From: Coenobita brevimanus
Taxonomy: Eukaryota; Arthropoda; Malacostraca; Decapoda; Coenobitidae
Length of the DNA stretch: 64,000 nucleotides
Assembly: GCA_032717465.1 (NCBI GenBank)
Contig: CM064715.1
Location: 37,083,604-37,147,603, forward strand
Direction of reading: 5' to 3'
Shown: positions 1 to 11,642 of the stretch, in pieces
Layout of the letters: each line of letters opens with the position of its first letter
How positions within the stretch are numbered: position 1 is the first letter of the stretch
Translations under genes and position numbers: made by a program
The notes under the pieces: generated by a model
What the model was told of the DNA's origin: nothing
What the model saw: the letters and a program-made list of their open reading frames with translations, nothing else
The model's database searches: none

Positions 1-990
1 TGACATCATCTTCCTCCGACAGCCAGCATTCCTTGAGTAACTTAAGGGGTCCTCTTACTTCATGGCCAAACAGTAGTTCCAAAGGTGAGAAGCCCAGTGA
101 TTCATTTGGAGATTCTCTTGCAGCAAACACAACGAATGGAAGACCTTTATCTCAGTCTTTCTGATGTTCCAAACAGTATTTCTTGAGCATCGATTTGAGT
201 GTTTGATGATATCTCTCCAACGCTCCTTGGGTCTGGGGATGGTAAGCTGAAGACGTGATCTGGGAGATGCCCAACTCTTTCAGAGACTGCTTGAAAACAT
301 TTGACATGAAATTACTTCCTCGGTCTGACTGTACCTCCTTGGGCTGACCAAACTTTGTGAAGAACCCTAGCATTTCCTTAACCACGTTCTTTGCTGAGAT
401 AATTTCTAAGTGGAATGGCTTCAGGATAATGAGTAGCCATATCAATCAGGGGCAACACATAAGAAAATCCTGAAGAAGTCTTAGGAAGAGGGCCCACAAT
501 ATCCACCAACAAACGGGTGAATGGCGCCTCAAAAGGAGGAATGGGAACTAGAGGTGCAACCTTTCCGGTCTGATTACACTTCCCCACAACTTGACAGGTG
601 TGACAAGACTTACAATACCAGGAAACATCCCTGAAGATACCTGGCCAGTAGGAAGTGTTTCAAAATGCAGTGCCACAGTCTTCCCTCACTCCAAGGTGTC
701 CTGCCAAACTGGAATCATGAGCCACTCTAATGATATCCTGCCACTACAAACACGAGGGATGACAACTTGATGTACAACCTCCCATTCACAGTCGGCTGAT
801 GCTGTTGGGGGTCTCCACTTCCTCATAAGTACTCCTGACTTTACATAATAACAAGTAGAAGCACCGGCTGACTCTTCTTCACTGTAAGCAGAGTTAGCTA
901 GACCTTTCAACTCAGGGTCAGCAACCTGCAACTCAACTAACTCTTGACGAGACAGGAAGTCTATCAACAATACGGGGTACTGCCTCATCT
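1..990 (-). pseudogene. Integrase of Gmr1-like element, broken and cut by window edge
   Basis: Integrase inserts the cDNA copy into the genome. Fragments in two frames together give the N-terminal region (about 990-690), the zinc-binding segment with CKSC and CQ (about 690-590), and a DDE core. The first catalytic D is seen in LLVDIVGPLP (near 515), the second in VQSDRGSNF (near 330), and E in QTQGALERY (near 225). The stretch from 150 to 1 continues with GFSPFELLFG, typical of the end of the gypsy core. Frames change between 1012-686, 587-378 and 445-152, and a TGA interrupts the frame just before 150. It follows the protease of the gag ORF almost without a gap, joined by one frame change. 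Confidence 0.8.
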
Positions 991-2714
991 GGTGAGTGGT
1001 CCAAACTAGCAAGAAAAGTGTCAGCTAGGATAACATCATCATCATCATTATCCTCTAAATCACCAGTAACTTTAGACTTAGCCCTAGTGACAGTACATGC
1101 AGGGAACACATCAGGGACACCACAATCCCGGGCCGCAGCCACTGGCTCACTAGACAACTGTGGAGCTGGACACACTTGACTTCCACCAATATCATTTCCA
1201 AGTAAGAAAGTTACACCTGACATTGGGAGTGTCTCAACCAACCCAACCATAACGGAACCATTAACAAAACCAGACTCTAAATTCACTCTGCACAGAGGGA
1301 CAAAGAAGTAATTATTCCCTACACCTTGAAAGATTACAGTTTCATCAGAGGAATTAACATTAGAGCCTAGAACACTGGTCAGCATAAGGGATTGGCAAGC
1401 ACCTGTATCACGATATATTTTAACTGATTTCCTGTCATTACTGTCCAGAGGACTGACAAAACCATCAGACAGGAAATTAGCACATGAACTCTTGAGAGTG
1501 TCACCCACGTTACTGCTCAAAAGAGGAGCTCCATCCCGAGAATTTAAGTTACCCCTCAAAGCAGGTTCAGTTAACTCAGTTAAAGAATTATGGGAACTCT
1601 CAAGGGTGGACACTACACCAATTGACTGAATATTTAAAGACTCCTTTTTCTTCACATCACGCTGTCTCCTGAAACATTTCTCCGTAGTATGACCAAGCTT
1701 ACTACAATAAGTACATTTACTTTTCTGAAATCTAGAGGTGAAGCTGGTATTTACTTCCTGAGAAACATCATCTTTATTCTCTTTCCTGTTACCTGTACTC
1801 TGAGTAGAGGCAACGTACTTACTCTCAGCTTTCCTTTTCTCTCTAGAATATCTCTTGTGAGTGAGAACATATTCGTCAGCTAAAACTGCAGCATCAGACA
1901 AATTATCTATCCTTTTCTCATCAAGATATAGGCTTACATCTTTATTTATACACCTTTTGAAGTCCTCCAGCAAAATCATCTGCTTAAATTTACCAAAATC
2001 AGAATCCACATTCTTAGAATTTAACCACTGCTCTAACATATCTTCTTTGATTTTTGCATACTCAACATGGGATTGCTTATCTTGCTTGTAAGTTGTCCTA
2101 AATTTTACTCTATAGGCTTCAGGAACAAGCTCATAGGCCTTAAGAATCAAGCTCTTAACTACATCATAGTTATCAGATTGATCCTGAGGCAAAGATGCAT
2201 AAGTTACTTGAGCTTTACCGGTGAGAACAGTTTGAAGGAGTACTGGCCAATACTTTTTGGGCCAATTAAAACCTGTAGCTACCCTCTCAAACAACTGAAA
2301 ATACTTTGTTAAAGCAGATTCATTAAAAGGAGGGACAAGTTTAACATTTTTAGCCACATCAGAATCATCAGAGTTAGATGATCCAGTTCCACCTTGTTTC
2401 ATGCGATACCCATGGTCTGCCTGAATCCTAGCAATTTCAACTTGTGCCTCAGCTTCCCTAGCACGGGCCTCCTGCAGGGCTAGCTGTAACTTAGCTTATT
2501 CAATCTGCGTTTGCTCATTTGGAGGAGTTACATTAAACAAGCTTTCATTAATTATGTCAACAATCTGATCTTTAGAATGATGAGAGCGAACAACAATTCC
2601 CAATTGTTGAGCAACAAGCTTAAGTTCATTCTTTGTTCTGTTTTCTACATCACACACTGTTTGCACATTTGACAAAAAATCTTTGGCTTCATCAAGCGTA
2701 GTAATAGTAGCCAT
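933..2714 (-). pseudogene. gag-protease of Gmr1-like element, one in-frame stop
   Basis: Gag forms the particle and the aspartic protease matures it. I place the start at the ATG at 2714 (MATITTLDEAKDF); a TAA at about 2496-2498 breaks the frame, which then continues unchanged to 933. The N-terminus is helical with a KEL..AQQLGI segment, followed by a coiled Ala/Glu-rich stretch. In the ORF from 2402, residues about 93-185 look like a SCAN fold, with the pattern MLEQWL...FKQMILLEDFKRCI. A CCHC zinc knuckle, CTYCSKLGHTTEKC, lies near 1685. The protease has DTGA (near 1408) and the flap-side FLLGND (near 1195). An acidic linker (EDNDDDD) precedes integrase. Confidence 0.8.
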
Positions 2715-2778
2715 AATGAATAAATCACAGTCACAAAATATCAAACAATATCCTTATGATAATATCCTGAATATCCTG

Positions 2779-2792
2779 ATATGAGGTCGCCA
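2779..2792 (-). other. Primer-binding site of the Gmr1-like element
   Basis: Just inside the LTR on the minus strand lies TTTGGCGACC. A TGGCGACC start is common in Ty3/gypsy elements whose minus-strand synthesis is primed by a tRNA 3' end. It lies about 7 bp from the LTR end ...CCGTAACA and about 70 bp upstream of the gag ATG. Confidence 0.65.
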
Positions 2793-2798
2793 AATTTA

Positions 2799-3604
2799 TG
2801 TTACGGAACAGAGAAAGATAATGTACACTTTAAGTTAGATTACTAAGAGACACTACTGTCCCGTAAAGTTCCAGGTTCAAAACAAAAGAGTTAGGTAAAA
2901 TTACAAGTTAAAGTTTAATGCTCAAACTAACAACAAAACATTCAGGACTCATAAGGATAATGTAATGGCAAAAAACAGGTTAAAATATATGGTTAACTGC
3001 AATAGCCTCTATTAACATGAAATTAGCAAGAGTAAATTTACCTAAATTTACCTAAGTCAGTCCTGATAAAATGAAAATACACTGGGTAATGCTCAGTTAA
3101 TGCAAGATAAATTATTACAGATACAAAATAATATTAAAACTGGCTGACAAAATGAATCCTACATAAATTACAAAAAAAACTCACTAGGCCTAGAAATCAA
3201 CGCCTTATGCTATACAGTACAAGGAAAAAATGCAACAACAGTCATAGTCAAATCACACAGCTGCTAGATGGTTGGAGACTTCCTGAGAAACTCACAATAA
3301 TAATAACTGTACAGGGGAGGACAGAGATGTGAGCAAAATGAGTAGATCTAAGTGGCAATGATGCAGAGACTGAGCTCATTATATAGGGGCCTGCAGAGCT
3401 TGATACAACTTGTAAGATGGACGCGCAAATGAAGCCATGGGGACAAAGAGTTGACAATCCCGCACTGAATAACAGAAAGGACGATTTACTCTACTATAAC
3501 GGTAGAAGGGGGGGGACTGAGGCAGAACACGCTCGTGATCAAACAGGCAGCACACTGTACGTTAGGATTACACAAAGGATGATGAAATCATAGGCTATGT
3601 AACA
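2799..3604 (-). repeat. 5' LTR of the Gmr1-like element
   Basis: On the minus strand the LTR begins TGTTACATAG (3604) and ends CCGTAACA (2799), giving matching TGTTAC/GTAACA tips. The inner end is fixed by the adjacent PBS. The outer end is inferred from the tip alone, since the 3' LTR is outside the window; it abuts (TA)n, so no target duplication can be read. Length is about 806 bp. Confidence 0.55.
3376..3388 (-). promoter_or_regulatory. TATA-like box in the LTR
   Basis: The minus strand reads CCCCTATATAATGAGC here, a good TATA box inside the inferred LTR and about 660 bp upstream of gag. It supports the LTR call; the initiation site itself cannot be read. Confidence 0.45.
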
Positions 3605-3671
<67 letters not shown>

Positions 3672-3685
3672 GTATGTATATACTG

Positions 3686-3734
<49 letters not shown>
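3605..3734. repeat. Compound (TA)n and (CA)n microsatellite
   Basis: (TA)n spans about 3613-3669, then a short GTATGTATATACTGTATAC link, then (CA)n 3689-3734. The (CA)n abuts directly the 5'-truncated end of the LINE copy that follows. Confidence 0.95.
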
Positions 3735-3735
<1 letters not shown>

Positions 3736-5965
3736 AAAAGCTCCTGGATCTCGTGCAGGAGTTTTTCCTAACGCAACATGTAAGAGAAAGCACCGGAAAA
3801 AAGAGGACTCGATATACCCTCAGTGCTAGATCTTATAGTTACCAGGCATGAAAACGATATTGACGAGTTAATGTATCACCCTCCATTCGGCAAAAGCGAC
3901 CATGCAGTACTAAATTGCAGCTTCAGGATTGCATATGACATAGTTAACAGGAATGAAAGTTTAAAAAAATAAAAAGCCTAAATTATAAAAAGGGAAACTA
4001 CCATGACCTAATGAAGTACTTCTTAGAAATAGATTGCGAAAAGCTTAGAGGACAAGATTTAAATGGTATATATAAAAAATTCTGTGAACTTTATGAAATA
4101 GGAGTCTAGAAGTATATGCCACAGCACAAAGAAGCAGAAACGAAAATAAAGAAATGGTATAATACAGAATGCAAGAAATCAAAAGAAAAAAGAGCCTTGC
4201 TGTGGAATAGGTACAGAAGACACAACAGAGAAAGGACATACAACAACTATAACAGGCAAGAAACAATTATACTAGAATAAGGAGAGAAGCCCAAAAACAG
4301 TTTGAGGAGGACATTATACATAAATGTAGTGATCAACCGAAGCTATTTTTCAGCTACATCAGAAGCAAAACCAAAGTAAAAGATAAAAATTCGGATGAAG
4401 GGATCACCTATACACAAGAGAAGGATATTTGTGAATCACTAAATAAGAATTTCTAATCAGTTTTTACAGAAGAAAATAATTTTGAGAGGGATGATAAGGA
4501 ACATGCATGCCCACACATATTACCAGATATACAAATCTCAGAAAAAGAAGTAAATGAGGAGTTAAGTAAATTAGACAAAGGAAAAGCAAATGGTCCTGAT
4601 GAAATTTCATGTTGGGTGCTACATGAATGTGCAAAGGACTTACGTAAACCATTATCTTTAATTTTCAAGAAATCCTTGAGACAAGGTAAACTACCTGATA
4701 TTTGGAAGAAAACAAACATTGTTCCCTTATTCAAGAAAGGGAATAAACAAAATCCACTCAGTATCATTAACCAGTGTTGCAGGCAAGGTATTAGAAAAGG
4801 TGATAAGAAAAGTTTGGGTAAATCATCTAGAAGAACACGATATGATAACAGAAAGACAGTTTGGTTTCAGGAAGGGGAAATCATGTGTTATTAATCTGTT
4901 GAGCTACTATGATAGTGTAACAGAAACATTACAGAAAAGAAAAGGATGGGTGGACAGTATCTATTTAGATTTCAAGAAAGCATTTGACACAGTACCGCAC
5001 CAAAGACTTTTATGGAAACTGTACCATCAAGGAGGAATCCGAGGCAAACTGTATTGATGAATGCAAGATTTTCTCAAAAACAAAAAAGAGAAATGAGAAC
5101 AGTACAATGGGGAAATTACTCATCATGGACGGAAAAGACTAGTGGAGTTCCACAGGGCTCAGAGCTGGCACCAATCATGTTATTAGTGTATATAAATGAT
5201 CTAGGTAGCAACATTGGAAATGAAATCTATCTAAATATGTTTGCTCATGATGCAAAAATACAATGGAAAATTACTAACACTTACTTTTGTAAAGAGTTAC
5301 AAGAAGCAATAAATAAACGCCATGAATGGAATTCAGTGTGGAGAAGTGTTATGTAATCAAGTTTGGTAAAAGTGGAAACAGACCTGATTGGGATTATAAG
5401 TCAGGAAATAAAACCCTACATACATCAGAAAGAGAGAAGGACCTAGGTGTGATAATCAGTAACAGATTATCTCCGGCTGACCACATCAGTGATAAGGTAC
5501 GAAACATGTATACACTGTTTCCAAATATGAGAAGAGCATTCACATACATAATGAAGACATGCTAAGAAAGATAACATCATTCATCAGACCAACCCTGGAG
5601 TCTGGAGTCCTCATCTCAAAAAACAAATAGATAAGATTGAAAAAGTTAAAAGGGCCGCTACAAGATGGGTACCAAGCCTAAGGGATCTAAGCTACGATGA
5701 AAGATTAGAAAAACTGAATCTGCTTACACTACAAGAAAGAAGGAAAAGAGGAGACATGATTATGCTATATAAATGCATATCAGGGAAGGAGAAAATAGAC
5801 ATAAATGACTACATAACCTATGGGGAGGCATCAGCAAGAGGACACTGCAAAAAATTGTATAAAAAGAGAGGCGATAAAGACGTAAGGAAATTTAGTTTCC
5901 CAAATAGAGCAGTTAATCAGCGGAATGCACTATCAAATGGCAGTGTGTGCCAAAACAATTAATAA
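3735..5965 (+). pseudogene. ORF2 fragment (endonuclease end and reverse transcriptase), copy 1
   Basis: The order is endonuclease tail with FGKSDHAVL (near 3890), linker, then RT. Recognisable RT blocks are KGKANGPDEISCW (near 4590), ERQFGFRKGKSC (near 4860), DFKKAFDTVPHQRL (near 4975), SGVPQGS (near 5150) and NMFAHDAK (near 5240, D of FADD replaced by H). The C-terminal part ends with FPNRAVNQRNAL. Frames change repeatedly (near 4780, 5060, 5340, 5570), so no product is expected. Confidence 0.85.
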
Positions 5966-6050
5966 ATTTAAGAATATGTACGATAAAAATGGTTTAAGAC
6001 ACTGGATAGTACGAGGATGACTCACTCCTGTAAAGATACAATTAGGTAAG

Positions 6051-6052
<2 letters not shown>
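3735..6052 (+). mobile_element. CR1-like LINE, copy 1, 5'-truncated
   Basis: The sequence joins the CR1-like family at a point inside the endonuclease domain (homologous to about 61455 in the copy at 59603-63804) and runs to its 3' end, TACAATTAGGTAAGAAC at about 6052. 5' truncation is the normal outcome of incomplete target-primed reverse transcription. It is the most degraded copy of the four: many frame breaks, a small deletion near 5600, and the catalytic FADD box changed to FAHD (near 5243). (CA)n flanks both ends. Confidence 0.9.

Positions 6053-6114
<62 letters not shown>
6052..6114. repeat. (CA)n microsatellite
   Basis: A near-perfect run of CA follows directly on the LINE 3' terminus AAGAAC. 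From 6115 to 6740 I see only AT-rich sequence without coding or repeat signals, apart from a short GC-rich patch at about 6464-6530. Confidence 0.95.
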
Positions 6115-6115
<1 letters not shown>

Positions 6116-6744
6116 CCTTTCTCGCTCAATACATCTTAGCAATAAATTGCTGGAACCACCAATAATATCAAAACAGGGGAAATTTACTATCACTTTATTT
6201 TGATTTATGGTTTCTATATCCTATATAGAGCATACCAAACTTTGTGAAATTGGCTGGTAAAACATTTATAAAATATATATGATAAACAATTTTCTACGTA
6301 ATTGATTCATTATCCTTTTCCATGAAAACCACTCCTTCAAAAGCAGCCTGAAAAAAAAACATAAGGTTTCAATAGCAATAATATGTGAAGACATGCTACT
6401 TAATTTCAACATATTGTTTTTATCGTCACTGAAAACATTTTAACTACTTTCTGTTGATAACAGGCCCGGTTGCTATCCGGTGTGAATGGTCGCGCTATTC
6501 CGACGCGACGTCTTAGCTGCATGGCCCCTCTTGTCAAAATGTGTTTCAGTAAAGGCCCTTAATTCATGAATGATTAACTGTGATGCCAATACCCACATTT
6601 AGTGGCATATGTTTATTTACTTGATGGAAATTACCCAACTGTAGATTGCTTAAAGAAATGTCGGTTCCTGTCAATAAACGCAGATTACTACCTTATGGAA
6701 AAGAAACCATGAAAAATTTATAATATCAGAGATAGTAGAAAGCT

Positions 6745-6812
6745 TCAGATCTCCTGGTTACAGTACTCTACCCACCCCAGTAGTGTAGAGACTGTGTTCG
6801 AATGCGTGGCTC
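6745..6812 (+). repeat. tRNA-derived SINE-like fragment
   Basis: CTCCTGGTTACAGTACTC resembles a Pol III A box, and TGTTCGAATGC about 38 bp later resembles a B box. Spacing and layout are those of a tRNA head. No tail or target duplication can be defined, so this is tentative. Confidence 0.4.
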
Positions 6813-6863
6813 GTGTGTGCTCATAACACTGCCCGCCATGTGCCTCTGGTCAGATTAGTAATC

Positions 6864-8375
6864 ATGAGTGTACGTGAAGCAGAGGAATTCAATGAAAGCT
6901 GCTGGTATTGTGAAAAGCCAGGACATAGGAAAGAGGACTTCTACAAGTGGATGATGGAACAGGGAAGGATCGAAGGAGGTTACTGGTTCTGCTGAAAGCC
7001 AGGACTCAAGTAGAAGGACTGTTACAAATGGAAAAAGGAGCAAGAACAGAGTACTGCAAGGAAGCAACAAACTGGTGTTGCACATGTGTTGTGGTGGGAC
7101 ACTTCAGCTATGACTGTCCGAATGAGAAGGACGGCAAGAAGATGGCTGCAAAAGACGAGAAAGATGAGGGTAAAGTAGTAAAGGTTGGTGACAAGAGGCA
7201 ACAACCAGCCAGTTTTTCTCAAGATGCCCCACCACTGAGGAAATGCAAGAGAACCTTGATTGATAGTGTGTGGGAAGATGGAAGAACAGATGGCAAGCAG
7301 TGTAGTATGAAAGAAGATTGTAGCAAGACAGGGTCAGCGTCAGTTGAAAAAGACCTGAAGAGGATGCAGATAGAGGATGCAAATTTACAACCATTACTAC
7401 AATGGCTGCAGTGGAGTACAATGCGACTATCTTGGGAAGAGGTTTCCAGGTTCAGCCCTGCGACTAAGAGCTATTGGAGTCAATGGGACTTTCTTCGTTC
7501 TAAGAACGGACTACTGGAGCGTCAGTAGCAGACACTTGATGGCCCCAGCAAGTATTGGCAACTGGTGGTTCTGAAGAAAATGAGGTCCGGGATCTTGGAT
7601 GAGTCCCATAACCAGATCACTAGTGGGCACCTGGGAGTAAGGAAAACTCAAAGTTGGCTGCAACAGAGGTTCTACTGGACTGACATGCAGCAGGATGTTG
7701 AGTTGTGTCGGGCCTGTGATGTATGCTAGGACAAGAAGGGACCGAATAAACGTGGTTGCACCCCTCTTCAGCTGTACCAAGTGGGTGCACCGATGGAAAA
7801 AGTCACGGTGAACATCGCTGGACCTCTGCCACTCACTGAAGGAGGAAACTAGTACATATGTGTTGTCACGGACTACTTCACAAAGTGGCCAGAAGCCTAT
7901 GCCATCCCTGATTAGGAAACTGCAACTGTTGCCGAAGTGTTGGTTGACCACTTCCGTTGATTTGGGATGCCACAAGAGCTATTTTCAGACTACGGTAGTG
8001 ACTTTGAGTCTGCTCTGTTCTGTGAGTGCTGCAAATTACTGGGGATCAAGAAGACCAGAATGACCCCAATAAGGCCACAGTCACATGGGATGGTGGAGAA
8101 ATTCTGGGGCAAGAACTGGTCAAGAACTGTCCAGAGAGACAGAGGGAATGGGACCAGAAATTACTTGCGTTGCTGATGGCATATCAATCTGCGTCCCACA
8201 AGTCTACCAACAGCACCCCTGCAAAACTGATGTTGGGCCACGAATTGTGATTGCCGGTTGACCTGTTAATGAGATCACCTGGTGAAGAGCTGCCTACGAA
8301 CACCTCCAGCCATATGAAGCATATTCAGGGAAGACTGGCTGAGGTACAGCTGTATGGGAGGGCGATGATGGTTCA
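6864..8375 (+). pseudogene. gag zinc knuckles fused to integrase by internal deletion
   Basis: The gag tail has CWYCEKPGHRKEDF (near 6900) and CTCVVVGHFSYDC (near 7085), followed by a Lys/Asp-rich region to about 7320. It then passes straight into the region before integrase (DANLQPLLQWL, near 7375), with no protease, RT or RNase H. Integrase shows SGHLGVRKTQSW and CRACDVC of the zinc-binding domain (7620-7730). The first catalytic D is replaced by N (VNIAGPLP, near 7810), the second is SDYGSDF (near 7990), and E is in GMVEKF (near 8090). There are several stops and frame changes. The last readable residues are HIQGRLAEVQLYGRAMM. Confidence 0.75.
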
Positions 8376-8577
8376 GATACTTTTTAAAATTATTGATATA
8401 AAAATTCAGGTTTAAGCAGGAGTGTAATCTGGTTTATGTTAAAATGTTGCCACATCATTTGGCTCTTTAGGTTCTTAATATGAAATTCATAGCTCTTTTC
8501 AGCTTTATGCTATAGTTAACGAAACACAAGTGACTAAATCGTCCGAACCATCCCTACCAGTGATGCTGGATCGTACA

Positions 8578-8840
8578 TAAGGGTGGGATGGTTCGGCAAC
8601 GTATATTACTCAGCATATTCTTAAAATTATGTGAGTTGGATTGGCTAAAAACAAACATCTATTAATTCAAAGAGATTTTATTTTCCTAAAGTGCAAAATT
8701 ACACTTCGGAATCGAAATGAACCACTTGATTTGTATTTAAAAAAAAAAAAAAAAAAGTTGATTTATCACTGAAATAACCTTTCCCAGATTAATAACCGAC
8801 TTAACCTCTTACTTTCTGTTTCAAAACTATGCATAACTGG

Positions 8841-8915
<75 letters not shown>

Positions 8916-9664
8916 TTTTCTCTCTCTCTGGAATATTGACTTCACTTTTCACTTTCTAGGCCATATTTCAGACTTCAAGAGAAACTTAACCTCTTGTTTT
9001 GTTACTTTGCTACTTCTGACTGACTAAATTAAGACATTTAATGCTTATTGTACCCTGCAAAACTGAAATAGAAGCTGTAATACCCCTTCCTTCTTTTTAC
9101 ACTTTGAGGAATAAGTAAAATAAACAAATCATAAATATCTATTCTCTGATAACTATCAAGAATGGTGTTTCACTATGTGTTCAAATATAAATGAGTAAAA
9201 GTAGCCTTATCATTTGGTAAGGTCATGACTTGGTAATAGTGGACCGATCGTTCGGACACTGTCCGAACCATCCCCTTCCTCAATTGTCCGAATCATCCCG
9301 AATCTAAATAATTAATTGATGGGTACCTTCAAGTTTCACATGAGGGAGTTAAACATTCGTTTTTCATATATGTTCTATACGCAACACAGATTCATCCTGA
9401 TAATGCACAGTTCGATGCTTGGCATATTCATAAAGGTAGAGCTTACGATATACGCTCAAATTATTACATAGGAGATGCAAAAAGACATAAAATCTTACCT
9501 GCATAAAAAAAGTGCGGCGCTTCCAGTTTGGAGGTTCCTTGTAGTCGCTGTAAACAAAATCTCCCACTTTCACGCAAGATCTCGCGGCCCTAATTCCCAT
9601 ACGTTTCTCAGGAAATGCACTCTCCGAACCATCCCGCTGTCCGAACCATCACCCCCCTGCCCTA
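8578..9664 (-). mobile_element. Probable DNA-transposon remnant with TCCGAACCATCC ends
   Basis: GGGTGGGATGGTTCGG at 8581-8596 faces its inverted counterpart at 9622-9664, where CCGAACCATCCC and CCGAACCATCA occur in tandem before CCCCCCTGCCC. Both ends are next to TA. Internal copies lie at 9262-9299 beside the palindrome GTTCGGACACTGTCCGAAC (9250-9268). Inverted ends, TA flanks and an exon-like ORF just inside one end suggest a TA-targeting DNA transposon. No transposase core was found. Confidence 0.4.
9499..9600 (-). CDS. Putative first exon of an unknown transposon protein
   Basis: From the ATG at 9600 a 34-codon stretch (starts MGIRAARSCVKVGDF, ends KRRTFFMQ) runs into CAG|GTAAGATT at 9499/9498, a strong splice donor. 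It sits just inside the GGTTCGG-rich end. I do not recognise the protein, and no following exon is evident. It may be the retained first exon of an internally deleted element, or chance. Confidence 0.3.
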
Positions 9665-9700
9665 CAAATAAATATCGTTACAATTTTGTGTGAAACATGA

Positions 9701-10270
9701 CAAACGATGATGGCTTTTGAAATACAGGCCGGGGAGTTGGAAACTCTTGGTACCCCAGCATATCCACCACTGTTGGTTATACATAGGATACGAGCGGTAT
9801 TTTCTGTGTTTTGGGTACTAAATGCGTCCGTATGGATGTATACAATTGCATCAATATACAGTAGGTCTGTGGATGGCGTACAGTTTTACACTAAATGCGA
9901 ATGTCACACCGAGAATTTTCTTGAGCGTATATCATGGATGAAATATTTATGCCTCTGGTAATTTTGACAGGAACCAACAGCAATCGTATTTGGAGCATTT
10001 AGATATCATGATTTATAAATACTAAATACATAATGGTGACAAAGACGGAACCCAGTCCACTTGGTAGGTCATTATGCAGCCGTGATATGAGAGGAAACAA
10101 GTGACAACAGAAAGGTACAGACGACAAAATTTGTGTGCAGCACTATCAGACGTTATAGGGGTTATTCAGATGCAGGCAAAGTGCATGAAATCCATTGTAA
10201 TAATGCATGCTGAATATTACACAATATAAATGTTAAGGAAGAGGATAATAATAAAGCATGGTCAGGTTTA
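9701..10270. other. No recognised feature
   Basis: Mixed-composition sequence without convincing coding, RNA or repeat signals. Short ORFs here show no family features. Confidence 0.5.
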
Positions 10271-10801
10271 TTACTTTAATATTTGGTGTAACCCCCCCCC
10301 CCCTGCTGCCAGAACACTGTCTAAGCGTCGAGGCATGGATGCCACTATCTCGGCTGTCAGCTGTCGTCCCTCCTTGCTGCATAGGTGTTCCCATGCTTGT
10401 AAAGCATTATTGATGACAGCGACATGACTGCGAGCACAATCATGGTTCATGTATTTGCCCATAGCCACCCAGATGTGTTCTACAGGATTTAAATACGGGA
10501 AGCAGAGGGGATGTGGCATCACAGTGATGTCGGGGTGTTGGCCAAACCACTCCACGACTACATGACACGTGTATATTGGGCTGTTATCCTGCACAAGACA
10601 GACAGGTTCCGGTTCAAGGAATACCACTGACCTCATTGTGGGCAGAAATACGTCCTCTAGGAGCTCAATATACTTGGGAACCGTAAGTCTGCCAGGGCTC
10701 ACATCTGCCAGCTCCCCAACACTACTTCTGTCAGACACCCAAAGAGCCCTGCGGCGATTCTTCCACTCCTCGTACTCCCCACTATGTGCTCATGTTCAAA
10801 T

Positions 10802-11213
10802 CTGTAATGAAATCGGAGTAAAACACAGAACAAATATTCCATGTGTAGGGCATAACCAATATGACATACGATGTCACATTCAAAACTATGAATTATATTG
10901 TGGGTAATAAAGGAATGGAAACTAAAGCGGTTGCACAATCACAATGGCATCAGCCACCCAGCAGCTAGCCCAGAAAATAATTTGTAAACGTGATGAATTA
11001 CAGTAAACGTATTCTGATACAGTTGGGAATAAACATATTAGAGCCACCCGTGCAGATAAATAATAGCCTCACAGATAAATAGCTCAATGATACGAAAGGT
11101 TATCATACCGCCAGTGACAACATTCTGCTGTAGAGCTTTGTAATGATGATGTGCTTAGTGGATAGTGGAAAGAGAGTTGGCATGGGGAAGGCGTAAATGG
11201 ATGCCTGACTTAC
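10802..11213 (-). other. Probable spliceosomal intron in the Tc1-like transposase
   Basis: The homology breaks at AACACCAG|GTAAGTCAG and resumes after TTTCATTACAG|ATTTGAAC. Removing the 412 bp between keeps the frame across the junction (RNTR followed by the ...VGSTRSGR block expected for the family). Donor and acceptor both fit consensus. Confidence 0.55.
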
Positions 11214-11642
11214 CTGGTGTTTCGTCGACGCCAGACATACTTGCTAGCCCCTAGACCATCCGACGAGAATGTTTGCTGGTCGCAGCTAACCACCTGGTTC
11301 TAGAAGGCCAATGGTTTGTCTGCGTACTCGAGAGCATATTCCATCCTTTGCTCACAGTTCGAATCAGTCAACTTGGGTTTGTGCTCTGGCATGCGACCTG
11401 ACCGGGCTAATGTATGGCCCGGCCTTCATTAGAGGTGAAGGATATCTTAAAACAAACCAGCGAACGTGCAGATCCATGGCCCTATGTCTGTTCCGGATGG
11501 TTTCGGTGCTGCATGTTAATCCTACGTTCGTACGAATGGTGCCAGCAGTGCGTTTCGGGTTTTCCTGTATCGCAGTTGCTATAGCTTGGGCCATCAAACA
11601 AAGAAACCCTATATTAATATTAATGTAATCAGTATCACTTTG

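Larger units (their letters stand above)
1..3604 (-). mobile_element. Gmr1-like Ty3/gypsy LTR retrotransposon, 5' part
   Basis: Read on the minus strand the order is LTR, primer-binding site, gag, protease, integrase, then the window edge. Gag carries a SCAN-like capsid segment and the protease is followed by integrase rather than reverse transcriptase. That order is known for the Gmr1-like group of Ty3/gypsy elements, whose gag is the proposed source of the vertebrate SCAN domain. Reverse transcriptase and RNase H would then lie left of position 1. The alternative is an ordinary gypsy element that lost RT-RNase H by internal deletion. The copy is dead: a stop in gag, frame changes near 990, 690-590 and 445, and a stop near 150. 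Confidence 0.7.
8376..9700. other. Non-coding insert with a (CT)n tract
   Basis: AT-rich sequence with poly-A at about 8740 and (CT)n at 8841-8926. Apart from the motif-bearing element described separately I see no genes. Confidence 0.6.
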
